A DNA stretch of 64,000 nucleotides from Adineta ricciae (Eukaryota; Rotifera; Eurotatoria; Adinetida; Adinetidae), in NCBI GenBank assembly GCA_905250025.1, contig CAJNOJ010000299.1:54282-118281 (forward strand), given 5' to 3'. The position numbers and the translations under genes are program-made. This document shows, in pieces, positions 1 to 11,490 of the stretch; position 1 is the stretch's first letter; the number at the start of each line of letters is the position of its first letter. The notes below the pieces were generated by a model. That model was not told where the DNA came from, ran no database searches, and worked only from the letters and a program-made list of their open reading frames with translations.

Positions 1-963
1 AGTTGTTAGTGAACGACTTTTACTTCGAAAAGGTGAACTTAAACATCTTCTTACCTTGATTATAAAACAAAGTGATGTGTACAGATGGCAAAGATTATTC
101 TATCGTTGTTTACAATTACGAATGCGTGCCTATGAGTTGCTATTACAAGCAGAAGCTAATCGTAAATATGATATCAAAGTATGTGAAGAGTATCTTGCTC
201 CAATTGTGAGTAGTTTATACAAAATATTGGAAACAGAGCGTAGAATATCTGTTCATTTGCTGGTGCGTATTTGGTCATGGGTGTTCGACAGGAAACTATG
301 TCCCCTTTTGTTCAAGCTTCTAATGATAATTTTTTATGTAAGTATAGTATATTGTTGAAGAAACAATTTCGTTTTTTTTTCCTATTATTTATAGCTTTTG
401 GAAACGGGAAATACTGCTAGCAACGAAAAATATATTCTTATCAGTCTCATTGTACAACTTGTGCGTAAGAAGATTATTATCCATCGAGGACTTACTCTGC
501 TGGGATATTTTGTTAAGCGAATTGCATCCAATGCGAATGATCTTACATGTGCTTCTGTTAAGTAAGTTTTCCTATAGTGGAATGCAAAAATTTGAGAAAA
601 TAATTTATGCTTATTCTAGTATACCAACATTGTCCATTATTCGATTGTTGATATATGCTGGAGCAGACGTGAATGAAACTAACTTATATTCAAAGTCAAC
701 ACCATTACATTTGCTCTCGACGTGTGATAACGAAAATGGAGCAAAATCAGCAATTCAACTTCTTTTGGACGCTGATGCACATATAGATTGTATAAATGCT
801 CGTGGTTATCGACCAGACGATAACACTTATAACCTTGAAATCAAGGAATTCTTACGAAGTCATCGAACAATTTCACTCAAATGCTTATGCGCACGTTTAA
901 TTGTTTCAAACAATTTACCCCATAAACATTGTCTTTCAGCAGATATTATTCAATTTGTACAAA
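1..963 (+). CDS. fem-1 homologue, C-terminal part (copy 1, cut at contig end)
   Basis: This is the C-terminal half of a FEM1-type protein; FEM1 proteins are substrate receptors of CUL2 ubiquitin ligases. Exons are about 2..337, 395..561 and 620..963, with introns 338..394 (57 nt) and 562..619 (58 nt), both GTAAGT...AG. The spliced frame gives a helical mid-region, then two ankyrin-like units (GADVNETN, STPLHLLS, DADAHIDCINARGY) and the FEM1-like tail LKCLCARLIV. The sequence matches 1366..2328 closely, so it is the other copy of the same gene rather than a neighbour. It is open at the left window edge and stops at the n at 964, just before the normal stop codon. I am confident in the family and less so in the paralogue (FEM1A/B/C). 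Confidence 0.8.
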
Positions 964-964
964 N
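964..964. other. Contig join (single n) 1
   Basis: A single undetermined base. Sequence 1..963 recurs as about 1366..2328 to its right, so the left contig overlaps the middle of the right contig. This looks like a scaffolder mark for a negative gap, not a real 1-bp unknown. Confidence 0.9.
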
Positions 965-2345
965 GACGCCTCTGGATTATGCTATACATAAAAAACATAT
1001 CGAGATAGCTCGAATTCTGATTCAGTATCATAATGGACGTTTTATTATGAGTCAAACAGGATACACACCGTTGATGTTAGCAGCTAGTTGTAATAACAAA
1101 CCTATCATGAATTTGCTTCTGCAGATATTACCTGATGAACAAATTTTAGAAGAAGTAGTTCTTTTGGCTTGTCGATATACAATAGATGGGAATCGGAGTA
1201 AACGCGATGAAGCATATTGTTATTTTGAGAAAGCACTAAGTCGAACACCGCCATCGTCTATCAATGCACCTTGTGAAGCTTATGAATTTGTTACTGAATG
1301 TCAAACACTCGACGAACTTGCTTCGATACGAGATAATGATAATAAATTACGAATGTATGCATTAGTTATTAGTGAACGACTTCTTCTTCAAAAAGATGAA
1401 CTTAAACATCTTCTTACCTTGATTATAAAACAAAGTAATGTCTACAGATGGCAGAGATTATTCCATCGTTGTTTACAATTACGAATGTATGCCTATGAAT
1501 TGCTTTTACAAGCAGAAACTAATCGCAAATATCATATCAAAATATGTGAAGAATATCTTGTTCTAATTGTGAGCAGTTTATATAAAATATTGGAAACAGA
1601 AAGTAGAATATCTGTTCATTTACTGGTGCGTATTTGGTCATGGGTGTTCGAGAGAAAAATATGTTCTCTTTTGTTCAAGCTACTAATGATGATATTTTAT
1701 GTAAGAAGTATATTCTTGAACAAATAATTTCATTCTTTGTCTCAATTATTTAGCTTTTGGAAACGAAAACTACTGATGGTAACGAAAGATATATTCTTAT
1801 CAGTCTCATTGTACAACTTGTGCATAAGAAGATTATTATCCATCGAGGACTAACTCTGCTAGGATATTTTGTTAAGCGAATTACATCCAATGCAAATGAT
1901 CTTACATGTGCTTCTGTTAAGTAAGCTTTCTTATAGTGGAATGCAAAAATTTGAGAAAACAATTTATGCTTATTCTAGTATACCAACATTGTCCATTATT
2001 CGATTGTTGATATATGCTGGAGCAGACGTGAATGAAACTAACTTATATTCAAAGTCAACACCATTACATTTGCTCTCTACGTGTGATAACGAAAATAGAG
2101 CAAAATCAGCAATTCAACTTCTTTTGGATGCCGATGCACACATAGATTGTATTAATGCTCGTGGTTATCGACCAGACGATAACACTTATAACCTTGAAAT
2201 CAAGGAATTCTTACGAAGTCATCGAACAATTTCACTCAAATGCTTATGCGCACGTTTAATTGTTTCAAACAATTTACCCCATAAACATTGTCTTTCAGCA
2301 GATATTATTCAATTTGTACAAATGCATAGTCGAGAGAAAAGCTGA
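965..2345 (+). CDS. fem-1 homologue, C-terminal two thirds (copy 2)
   Basis: Ankyrin-repeat protein of the FEM1 family, expected to act as a CUL2-linked substrate receptor. Exons are 966..1700, 1754..1920 and 1979..2345 with introns 1701..1753 and 1921..1978; the exon sums keep frame. The part seen starts inside an ankyrin repeat (TPLDYAIHKKHIEIARIL, then GYTPLMLAASCNNKPIMNLLL). It continues through the FEM1 middle region (ECQTLDELASIRDNDNKLR, like the ECR-PQELEAIR stretch of animal FEM1) and ends with two C-terminal ankyrin units and LKCLCARLIV before TGA at 2343. The N-terminal ankyrin repeats are missing because the contig begins here. Nothing disabling is seen. The paralogue is not assigned. 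Confidence 0.82.
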
Positions 2346-2720
2346 TAGTTCGGTTTGTCTTATTCGGTCATTTTTTAAAGTAAATTTTAAAAAAAGATCT
2401 TTATGATTTAAACCGAATGACGGTGGTATTCCATCACACTATCTGAATTGAAGCTTTCCATAAAAGAATCCTATATATGTGTAATATGGTTCTGCACGTG
2501 AACATTTTTACAGTTGTTATCCTGGTTAATTGGTTTCTCACAACGGTAAAATACATTTGATATCTTTCTTCAACTATGAGCGGTGTCACATGGTTGACTC
2601 ATCTATTGAAATGCTTCTTGCTGACGTATGATCAGATGTAGTTTCATATATACATATTGATGATATTGCTCGTGCTTTTCTTCGTCTTAACAATCGTTTA
2701 AATTAAATAATCTTGTCTAT
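2346..2720. other. Intergenic stretch, nothing recognised
   Basis: AT-rich sequence between the fem-1 stop codon and the G-rich tract that ends the kelch pseudogene on the other strand. I see no convincing coding frame, RNA gene or repeat. Confidence 0.6.
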
Positions 2721-2757
2721 TCACACCCTCACACCCTCACCCTCACCCACACCCTCA
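2721..2757 (-). repeat. Telomere-like G-rich tract
   Basis: Read on the minus strand this is a run of TGAGGG and TGTGGG-type hexamers with some TGTGAGGG spacing. Known bdelloid telomeres are built from TGTGGG repeats, so this is a degenerate interstitial telomere-like tract, or simply a G-rich minisatellite that could form a quadruplex. It forms the last codons of the broken kelch frame (ending ...GVGEGEGVRV then TGA), so the kelch coding sequence stops exactly where the tract begins. Confidence 0.55.
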
Positions 2758-3413
2758 GAAGTGTCATTATATCCACCGGTAACTAATAGTTTTCCATTTC
2801 GCAATAGGGTTGCTGTATGTTCAGCACGTTCTTCTTACATATTTCGGATAGTTGTCCAATTACGTATTGATGGATCATATAATTCCACTGAATCGGTATA
2901 GCCATCGTGACCAATTCCACCTCAAGCCAATATTCTATCATCGGGCAGTGCAGACAATGTATAAAATTCTCGTACAGTTTCCATACTACCCGTTGATGGT
3001 TCATAAATTTCAGCATTGTCTAGATAAAATTGTCCAGTATATCCAGCAGCGACTAATACTTTCTTGTTGTTTGATACCGAAGCTGCATGTCGATATCGTA
3101 CTTGTGTCATATTACCAATATTACGCGATGCTAAAGGTTAAACAATAGCGTCAGTATTCCGATATAAGAATATCTCACAAAATCTCTCAGAGGTTGTTGT
3201 TGCTGTTACTGTCATCGTGGATGTGATTGTAGTGTCAGTGGTTTCAGCTTTGTTTGATTTACGAAGCGCTAACACTAATGCCAACGATAAAATGATTATA
3301 AATATTATTATAATCACAGATATACAAATGAGTTTAATTCCACGACCTTGCCAATATTGATAAATTTTGAGTTTCTTATGAGTGCTCTCGCTAAATGCTG
3401 ATTCACGTTGCAT
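2721..3413 (-). pseudogene. Kelch-repeat type II membrane protein, pseudogene
   Basis: One reading frame runs from ATG at 3413 leftwards. It has a cytosolic N-terminus with a Lys/Tyr-rich stretch, one long hydrophobic segment (residues about 28-50, rich in I/L/V), then a Thr-rich stalk (TTDTTITSTMTVTATTT). Kelch units follow: RYRHAASVSNNKKVLVAAGY, NAEIYEPSTGSMETV, DSVELYDPSIRNW and EHTATLLRNGKLLVTGGYND. This TM plus Thr stalk plus kelch layout is common in bdelloids and suggests a surface glycan- or protein-binding role. The frame carries three in-frame stops (3138-3140, 2922-2924, 2835-2837) and ends abruptly in the G-rich tract, leaving only about three of the usual five to seven blades. 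An intron could explain at most one of the stops. Called a pseudogene. Confidence 0.75.
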
Positions 3414-4256
3414 ATTATATACTCAACAAAAAAAGATGTACAATGATCTGTCAGTCTCTTTTATATTACAGCATAGTATCTAAATATGCCTAGCATCATC
3501 TCAAGTAAACATACCCATATATGTTATCATCACAGGGTACGGTGGTAGTGTCGAGATGAGTGTAATGATGCAAAATTCTTTTTTTTTCAACATAATTCTA
3601 AGTTAATACTATCATAATTTTGCTACAGTTTAATCTAGACTTGTAGGAAAAGAACATTGATTTATGAAGACTGACAAAGCATACTGTAATTCACGAAAAG
3701 GAGATCCTATTGATTGCATTCACAGCTAACAAGCGAGACTCACAGACGTGTTGGCCGTTGTTTTGGTATTCATCATCGTAGTCGATGAGGGTCGTTTATT
3801 TTTTTTGCAACAGCTTAAAAAAATTAGAAATTTCCAGAATCTGTTAGACGACGAAAGCTTTTTAATTGATTTTCTGATCCGCTTCAAAGCCTTAGTGGAA
3901 GATAATTCTTCATCTACTATTCAACAAGTAGAATCTCTTAAATGATGGATGCAAAAATGGACTTTGAAGAAATTGGAAGAGTAGAAGTATCATCGAGAAA
4001 AGGGGAAATATCTCTAATTGACTCACACACGGGTACATTGTGTTTAAATTGCCCTTTAGTATGAATTGTATCACATGAATTTAACTGTAAACACTTGTCA
4101 ACACTATTTCACCACTTTTCCTCCAGAAAAGAACGGCTATATCATTCTCGGAAGAGCTTATTACGAATAGAGTAGAAATCATATTTTTTATATTTAGTGA
4201 GAGGGATAACGATAGTTAAGATTACGTTTTGACAGTAACAGTGTTTAGATACTTGT
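3414..4256. other. Intergenic stretch, one weak open frame only
   Basis: No recognised gene. A 65-codon plus-strand frame (3748..3945) has no ATG start and resembles nothing I know, although its last 40 residues are charged and helix-prone. It could be a gene remnant. Confidence 0.5.
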
Positions 4257-5292
4257 CTATGATTTAATGTATACAGGATGAATTTTGCCTTTTTGTACTC
4301 GAACGATCTTGAGGAATTCTCTCCGAAAACTAGGATTCGATACCATTGATACATAGAAAGTACCGGCAGCAAACACGTATGAACCCAATCGAATAAAAGC
4401 TAGGATCAATTGTTCCCAGGCAACACGCCAAGGCGATTTTATCCATTCCTTTGTAAACATGGAATAGAGAATATAAACTCCATACGGCACATAATTGATA
4501 ATAGCAAGAATCGATTGCAAGAGTAACATGATTGTTAATTGTGAATCCGTCTCTTGAAGATTTCCTTGAATTTTTAGAATTACACGTCGTTGATTGACAT
4601 TTCGAATAGTGCACCGTAGTAAAACAGCCAACACAATAACAAGCAGAGGAGAAGCAATCGCTGAAAGAGATACATCCAAAGAAGTATCAAAAGTTCTATA
4701 GGATCCTTCTTCAGACCAGCAATAGCCATATACATTGGTGTACAAGATCAATCGATGACCTGTCATAAGCAACCAAACAAGAGCATTTCCGATTATGATT
4801 TTATAGGCAAGAGGCACGTGATTACTCCATTGCCGTAGCGCTAAAATATCAAAAGCGATGGTCGGTCCATTCCTACAGAATGAAGGTGTATTAGAACTTA
4901 CTGATCGAGCGTTGTGCTGACAAAATCTTGTCGAGAGTTGCGAATAAGAACAATGTATTTTCATTTTGATACATGAACAAAGAAATAAATTCTCGAATTC
5001 TACAGAATGTAAGTGATGCATTCATTAGTGATATGCGAAAACCGCTTTCTAGTATCCGTGTCAAAAGAATACAATTGAGAATGAATAAACTAGCTATTGT
5101 TTCCCAGAAAAGATAAATGAAACAAGCTTGTCGACGATAGGTCTGAGATCGGAAGACGAGTATGTTGCCCATGCAACCAAAATTTCCGACTATGAATATG
5201 AATATTCCACCACAGATCGTTGTATAAGTGGTCAAATTCATGAGTGCGATTCGGAGACTGCTAGGTGTGTTGATTGTTGTAGTATTGTCCAT
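4257..5292 (-). CDS. Seven-transmembrane GPCR (rotifer class A-like)
   Basis: G-protein-coupled receptor, 324 aa, with exons 5292..4902 and 4840..4257 and a 61-nt GT-AG intron 4841..4901. The exons sum to 975 nt, a multiple of three. TM1 is around FIFIVGNFGCMGNILVF and contains the class A GN-x-x-x-x motif. TM3 ends in TLDKILSAQRS, where the usual DRY is altered to DK. The intron falls between TM3 and TM4. TM5-TM7 are hydrophobic and the tail after TM7 is short (PSFRREFLKI), as in other rotifer peptide/chemosensory-like receptors. Ligand is unknown. A 29-nt alternative intron sharing the same donor was excluded because it runs into a stop. Confidence 0.82.
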
Positions 5293-6896
5293 TTTAATGA
5301 AGAAAAATAACTGAGTTTAGCGCTTTATGACACGCGATACTGTGAGGGAGGTGGTTTAAAATAACTTTTATGAAGAATATATTTTTGGAATGTTGAAGGT
5401 GGAAAAGAAATTAGCAAAGCGCATCAAAGAAGAAAGTTTTTAATTAACTGAATAATCGATTTACAACTCTTAGTGAAAAAGTATCTCTCGTATAAAATCT
5501 ATCAAAATGAGTCTTTCCTGCGCGAGTGGAATTTTTAAATGACAAAGAAGAACATCTACCATTGCTTTCTCAATATTTATTATTTATTGGTGACATCATA
5601 GGCGAATGTTTTTTCACACGACTCGGCAGAACTTTAAGATGTCATAAAGAGAAATCAATAATAATCGTAGTCTAATCACCGACTTATTCGTGCTATCGAC
5701 AAATAACGAGAGAGATTTTTTTTTCTACTAGAGAAATCATTAAGCAAGCAAGCAAGCGAGTCGCTTCCTCTTGTAAAAAACAGTATCAACTAAATACAAA
5801 CGGAAAACAAAAAGTTGTGTACGGTTATAATGGTGGACTACTGATTTATTCACAATAACCATCAGTCATTACAAAGTTTCGAATGACTAAGAACACAATA
5901 AGCAGTGAATTGATATATTTACAATGAAGAAAAAGAATCGACACAACTATGGATTAACAGATACATAATCGATGTGGAAAGAAGTATTCAACGTGTTTCA
6001 TCTGCATTGAATTGATTTTCTTTTTCTAAAAACATCATTTGTGTGAAGACATAGAATAAATATATCATGATAAAAACATATTCACAAAATTATAGGTAAT
6101 GAGTAGCTAGTCACATTTACTAGATATGATGCACGGAGAGTAATTATGTCAACGATGTGATAACGATTCGCGCTCCAGCGCTTTTCTTTTCCTGTCAAAC
6201 ATAGTATAGCTGTAAAATGCCTTTCGAATGTATACGCATTCGTTCTTTCACATGTGACATTCAACACCACATGTTTTTCTTTATCTCGTCTTTCGCTTTA
6301 TCGTCATCGATTAACTTATTCGTATATTTTAATGATATGTACACATTGCGAACGGATACGAACTTTTCGCGAAATCATCCTTTATCACTAGTTCTGTTAT
6401 ACGGACAAGTCAATTACTTCTTATATTGATTAATGTTGAAATGTTTTCATTAGACTCGATTGCTAGCGTCGACAACATGTGTAGAGTTAATAGACCTGCG
6501 ACATTTTCATCAAGACAGAATCGAAAGGAAAAAGAAAAGTATGTATCAGTATGTCTGTTGACAGCAATTGTTCGTTCCGTACAAATAAGCACTATAACAC
6601 AATATCCGTTTATTATTCTATACTAAGAAGAGAAAAAAAAATACATCAGACATTCTCTTCCTTTTGTATTACGTCCTTTGCGTGTTTCTTTTCTATGCCG
6701 TCAACGAAAGACATCGACTTGTCGGCGAAATACCAGAGAAATTCATGTCTTTTCAAATAACCTTTTCACACAAAACAATCGTCCCACATCTTTTAATTAG
6801 AATGAAACAAGATCTAAAAGATTAACCGATAGTGCAAGTGTATATAATTCGCAAGACTTACCCTTTTAGATATACAAATACCGAATCTTCTTCGAA
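5293..6896. other. Intergenic region between divergent GPCR genes
   Basis: About 1.6 kb upstream of both the minus-strand GPCR and the plus-strand aminergic receptor, so it should hold both promoters. Short frames here have no known motif and shift between strands, as random AT-rich sequence does. A short (CAAG)n-like run lies near 5741..5757. Nothing else recognised. Confidence 0.55.
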
Positions 6897-8212
6897 ATGG
6901 AGTTATTCTCATTAACAACGAATGTAACTATCACTGATATTCAATGGCAAGCCTATCCAGTAGCGATTTTCTCGTTAATGTTATGTTTATTAACCGTATT
7001 AGGTAATATATTGATTATCTATGCGATCATTTCCAAATCAACATTACATACATCGACATATTATTATATTGGATCGTTGGCATTTGCTGATTTTCTCGTT
7101 GGATTGATTGTCATGCCATTAGCATTCATATTTGAAATGACCGACGATGAATACTGGCTATTTCGACGGCATCTTACATTTCTTTGTGATTATTGGCATT
7201 CCATGGATGTGTTTGCATCAGCAGCATCGATATTCGGTTTGTGTACTATTGGTTTAGACCGTTATATCGCGATTACGAAACCGATGGAATATCCGAATTC
7301 GTTCTTATCGAAGAAATGGTATTGTGTGATACCGATGATTTGGATATGTTCAGCAATTGTTTCATTTCCACCGGTGCTCTATTTCGGAACGAGACAGGCC
7401 ATCACTCGTATGTAAACGATAACATTTTCGTTGCATTGTTCTTTTTTTCTTCCTTTCGGTCAGGACAATCAATGATGTTGAACGAAACAACAGCTGGAGT
7501 ATTCAAAGAATGCGACTTTCCAAACAATCCATACTATATTTTGTTCATATCGATTGTATCGTTTTATCTACCGTTACTCGTAATGATTTATGTTTATATT
7601 CAAGTGTATGCAGCTGCGAGAACACAAGCATTAGCACTCTGTTCAGGTTATAAACACCATCATCGAATCAAATCAGCGAAATCTTTCATTCCAAGACTTC
7701 GTTTCAAACAAATACCTGATGAACAACGATCAACAACGATCACCGACGATAGTCCTATGCATGAACCAAGCGTGGATTTACTCGAGAAACGTCGATTATC
7801 ACCGGAATTAATCACACTTCGCATTCATCATGGTAAATATCAAAATCCCAATGTTGAATTACTCAATATTAGTCGAAGGAAGTCATTAAGTAGAATCAAA
7901 AGAGAACACAATGAAACAAATACATTTTGGAAGAAGTTTTCTCGAAATCAAAAAGCAGCAAAATTCATCGGTATTATCATGGGTGCATTTGTTTTTTGTT
8001 GGTTACCATATTTTGTCTATTTTCTTCTCAGTGGCGTCTTTCTTATCCGTTTGAAAGACGAGCAAAATCATGAACTTTTAGTGAAAATCTTCTCATGGTT
8101 GGGATATACGAATTCTGCATTAGACGTTCTTGTTTATGTTTCGACTTCAAAAGAATTGCGAACAACATTTATTCGATTATTTATTCCACACAGATTGAGA
8201 TGTGCACAATGA
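6897..8212 (+). CDS. Aminergic-type rhodopsin-family GPCR
   Basis: Plasma-membrane receptor of 419 aa with exons 6897..7407 and 7464..8212 and intron 7408..7463 (GTATGT...CAG); the spliced length is 1260 nt. TM1 has LGNILIIYA. TM3 has an Asp in WHSMDVFASAASIFG at the biogenic-amine-binding position, followed by GLDRYIAI (DRY motif). TM5 has a Ser and FYLP. There is a long basic third intracellular loop of about 130 residues. TM6 has FCWLPYF. TM7 reads NSALDVLVY where most amine receptors have NSALNPLIY, so the NPxxY proline is replaced. The family (dopamine, octopamine, serotonin or histamine-like) is clear; the ligand is not. The same 3' end recurs at 12771..12897. Confidence 0.88.
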
Positions 8213-9233
8213 ATTTTCATTTTCAAATGTATATTAAGTACAATCAACAAATAAATTTACGTCATTTAAAGGTTTTTGTCAGACAGGAATTTCATTGAAA
8301 TAGTCATTTGCGCGCTCGTCTTCTTTCAGTAGGTTATCTAATTGACAAATCTTGGTGAAAGCGTTTCATACGGCGGATGTGGTTTTGTGTTGTCTATCGA
8401 CACATATTCTGCTTATTGTTGACTAGAAGACCAGTTTGTATATGAATTGTCAGAGAAGCGCGAAAGAAAAGTACTTCCGAGATAAGATCAAACCAACTTC
8501 ACGCCTTTTCACGAACTAAATTTATACACATTACGAGACTTTTTTCACTTGTAGATAAATATCTTATTTGTGTGAAAGTATCATTCACAGAAGCAAACTT
8601 CATACCAATTAAAAACTGTCAATGTTTGTCCAAGGAACAAGAGCAAATCCAGGTAAATATGAATGCCAATGCTCGTGCGTTGATCTTTCAATCCAATTAC
8701 CGTTTTCTGAAAGAGGATATGACTTTGCGGCGGATCATCGTCGTCGATCGAAATGAGTGGTGAAGTGGTTACGGTGAAGATCGTAGCTAAACATATGATC
8801 AATCAAAACAAAATGATAATCTATTTCATGAAAAGAATACACAATCTGGATCGATTTCTGGAATTGATTATTTATATCGAATTAGTGTTCTCAAGGTCAA
8901 AACAAAGATCTATTGAAGTTTTCTAAACGAATTTGAACGTACTAATGCTTCATAGAAAGAGAAGTCATGAACAATACAAACTCGTTTTTCTTCTGTTGAA
9001 AGAATATCTTTCCTAAAAAAAAATATACAAGAATGTGAATTGAAGAGGAAAGTGCATGGTTCACAATCTTCGAAGTAAGATATGAATGATCGATTTTATC
9101 TATTTCATCAACAAATTATTTTTCAGCTATGTTCATATTATACTTTAATATGGCATTAAATGTCAAATGCCTGAACATAAAATCATTAGAATACCAAAGA
9201 AACAAAAGAAAAATGGTCTTATCGAGTCTAGAT
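8213..9233. other. Intergenic stretch
   Basis: Lies between the aminergic receptor and PHM, which converge. Recurs with small indels at 12898..14042. Open frames found in one copy are broken in the other, which argues against coding. No repeat or RNA recognised. Confidence 0.6.
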
Positions 9234-11020
9234 TTAACTGACTTGCTTTGAATAAATAATCTTTTTATCATTAGAAGTTTTTTTGCAGAGAATCCTGTAA
9301 AGAGTCCAAATAATCAACGTTGATAAAAATATGATGCATGATAGTATTAACAGCCAAGATAATTTTGCCTTGTTCATTGAAAATTTTTCCAATTGTGCTG
9401 CATCAGCCGTGTTTTGTGGATTTGTGTATGAATGACCTGAAAAGCGTTTTATTGCGTCATTATTCAGTAAAAAAGACATTAATAGATCGCATACTCATCG
9501 ACAGTTGTATTGTATGTTCCGCATGTGTCTTATTAATGTGACTTATCTTCTGAATAGCATACGGTACAGTTGTAATGGTGACATTATCATCAAAAAGTAA
9601 CCTAGAGAAATATGTAAGTAGATCGAAAGCCGAAAATTATACTGGCTTTTTACCGGGCCATATGAGCAGCCGTATTACCCCAGCACGCTGTTGTTCGACG
9701 TCGAGTGTGTGCTGTACTATCATTCGATATTTGTTCAAATTTATACGAATACATTGCGTATATGTTGCACATTTCGTCATCATGTGATGCTCTGAACTGA
9801 ATAGGTTAACTTCATCATCTTTAAAAAAAACGAAATGATCTCACCCAGCATTGACAGCATGATCATCATCATTATCGTACACACATTCACCGACAAGATA
9901 ATCACCATTATCAATCGATACTTGTGATGGAAGTACATAAAATGATTGAGGTCGTTGTGGACTACCTCTGATGATCTGTGTGATATTTTCACCACGTATT
10001 CGATACAATGAATTCACTCGTCCTGATAAATAGATATTACCAAATATTTTATAGAACAAAAATAAATGAAATTCAACCCCATCGATGAGTATGAAGCTTA
10101 ATCGCAAATATATTAATACGTGATCCACGATAACAACATGAAAAAGTTGCTTGAATTTCTACAATAACAACCCGAAGAATAAATCTAATTATACAAGCAA
10201 ACAAGGAATAGCTCGCTTTTATTTACTATGTGTTTTAGGTGGTAGATAAAAATGGTGTGTACCACTGAGCATTATACCTGCGCGATACGGACGTCTACAT
10301 CGAAAATAAAACTTCTTTAAGCGATTCTATCGTTTTTGAGAAACACTACATACGACTTTCGACTAACAAGAAGTTGATTACCAGAATTATCATCCGTAAC
10401 AATTGATAAATAATGAAGATTAACTATAATAAACTTATATGGTGTATTACGACCGACAACAAAGCCCACATCTATATGTAAATTATTATTCTCACTATTG
10501 TATTAGATATCTTTAATTAAATAAGAAACCGTTAGGTAATATTAATGGATGTCCATTGAGAGCCCATACATGTACGATGAGTTGTTTCCCAATACACGCC
10601 AAACCGTCAAACCAAAATGATCTATTCGAAGCTGGAATTGAACAAGCATATGTAATCATATGATGAACTATATTCATATCAACCAAAGGCAAATAACCAA
10701 CTGATTAAAACATGATTTGTCTTTGAACTTGAGAAGCTCAACTTACTAATGGTTAGTTCTTCATCAGGTAATAGATATTGAACATATGCATATTGATCTT
10801 CCTAAAACAAAAAAAAATTGTGATTATACAAGAATCTTTCTTTCGTGTCAACTTTTGCTGTTGTCACATTCGACATTGTAACATTAATGGTAATAATATC
10901 ATCATCTTTTGGAATAGTTATCGAGTCAGCAAGCTTAAGCACAGTAATTAGAATGATTAAAAGATTCCAAGAGGTGGTTCCTCTCCAATTGAAATTAGAT
11001 ATTATAGGCATGCTATGCAT
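9234..11020 (-). CDS. Peptidylglycine alpha-hydroxylating monooxygenase, membrane-anchored (copy 1)
   Basis: Copper- and ascorbate-dependent enzyme of the secretory pathway that hydroxylates C-terminal Gly of neuropeptides, the first step of amidation. Ten exons on the minus strand: 10853-11020, 10747-10801, 10530-10700, 10354-10471, 10227-10294, 10078-10158, 9845-10022, 9654-9791, 9495-9601, 9234-9436; total 1287 nt, 428 aa, all GT-AG. A signal peptide is at the N-terminus. Copper ligands are visible: His87-His88 (IVHHMITYAC), His151 (NLHY), His216/His218 (KLHTHRWG) and Met287 (DDEMCN). SPQRPQSFY matches the conserved C-terminal subdomain. A single TM helix (about 388-408) precedes a short tail. 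No lyase (PAL) domain follows, so this is a monofunctional PHM. Two introns have weak GTTGA donors. Confidence 0.92.
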
Positions 11021-11490
11021 AATACATAATAAAACTTAAAAATATTCATATAGTTTTAAAGTTTGTTGCATTCTTGGTTTTATCTACACTCACGTTTGCT
11101 TTCTATCAGGAACTAGGAACAGAAATGTCTTATTTCTAAAATAGAAAACAAAAGAACGTTATATCCGTTGACAATTACAGTCATATATAGTCAAACAAAT
11201 AAGCATACGACTTTTTTTTGCCCTAAGCAACTTGTTCGTTTAAATAAAATAAAAACAACCATCAGTCGACATCGGCTGCAAAAATCGAATGAATATTCAT
11301 GCCTGTAATCCTTGCACTAGTTCAACAATTCCCATCAGATGCGTAAATTAGATTATTAAAGCGCAGTTTATGAAACATCACATGAACTATATTCGAGAAA
11401 TGTACGGTCCAAGTTATCATTGTTGCATTAAAAGAACAATAGATGAAATGTAAAACAAAATTCCGGTATTAATGATTCAGTATTAACTGC
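11021..11490. other. Short intergenic stretch
   Basis: About 470 bp between the 3' end of the type II membrane protein gene and the PHM start, both on the minus strand. It probably holds the PHM promoter. No motif seen with confidence. Confidence 0.5.

Noticed and set aside
3748..3945. 65-codon plus-strand open frame
   Set aside because: No ATG, no recognisable motif, no second copy to compare; treated as intergenic.
4873..4901. A 29-nt ultra-short intron in the GPCR at 4257..5292
   Set aside because: Removing it shifts into a frame with a stop (TAG) within ten codons; the 61-nt intron 4841..4901 with the same donor keeps the receptor frame.
7193..7460. A long frame starting at 7193 overlapping the aminergic receptor
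   Set aside because: Its 5' part is the +2 frame of exon 1 read through the intron; only the part after 7464 is real coding sequence.
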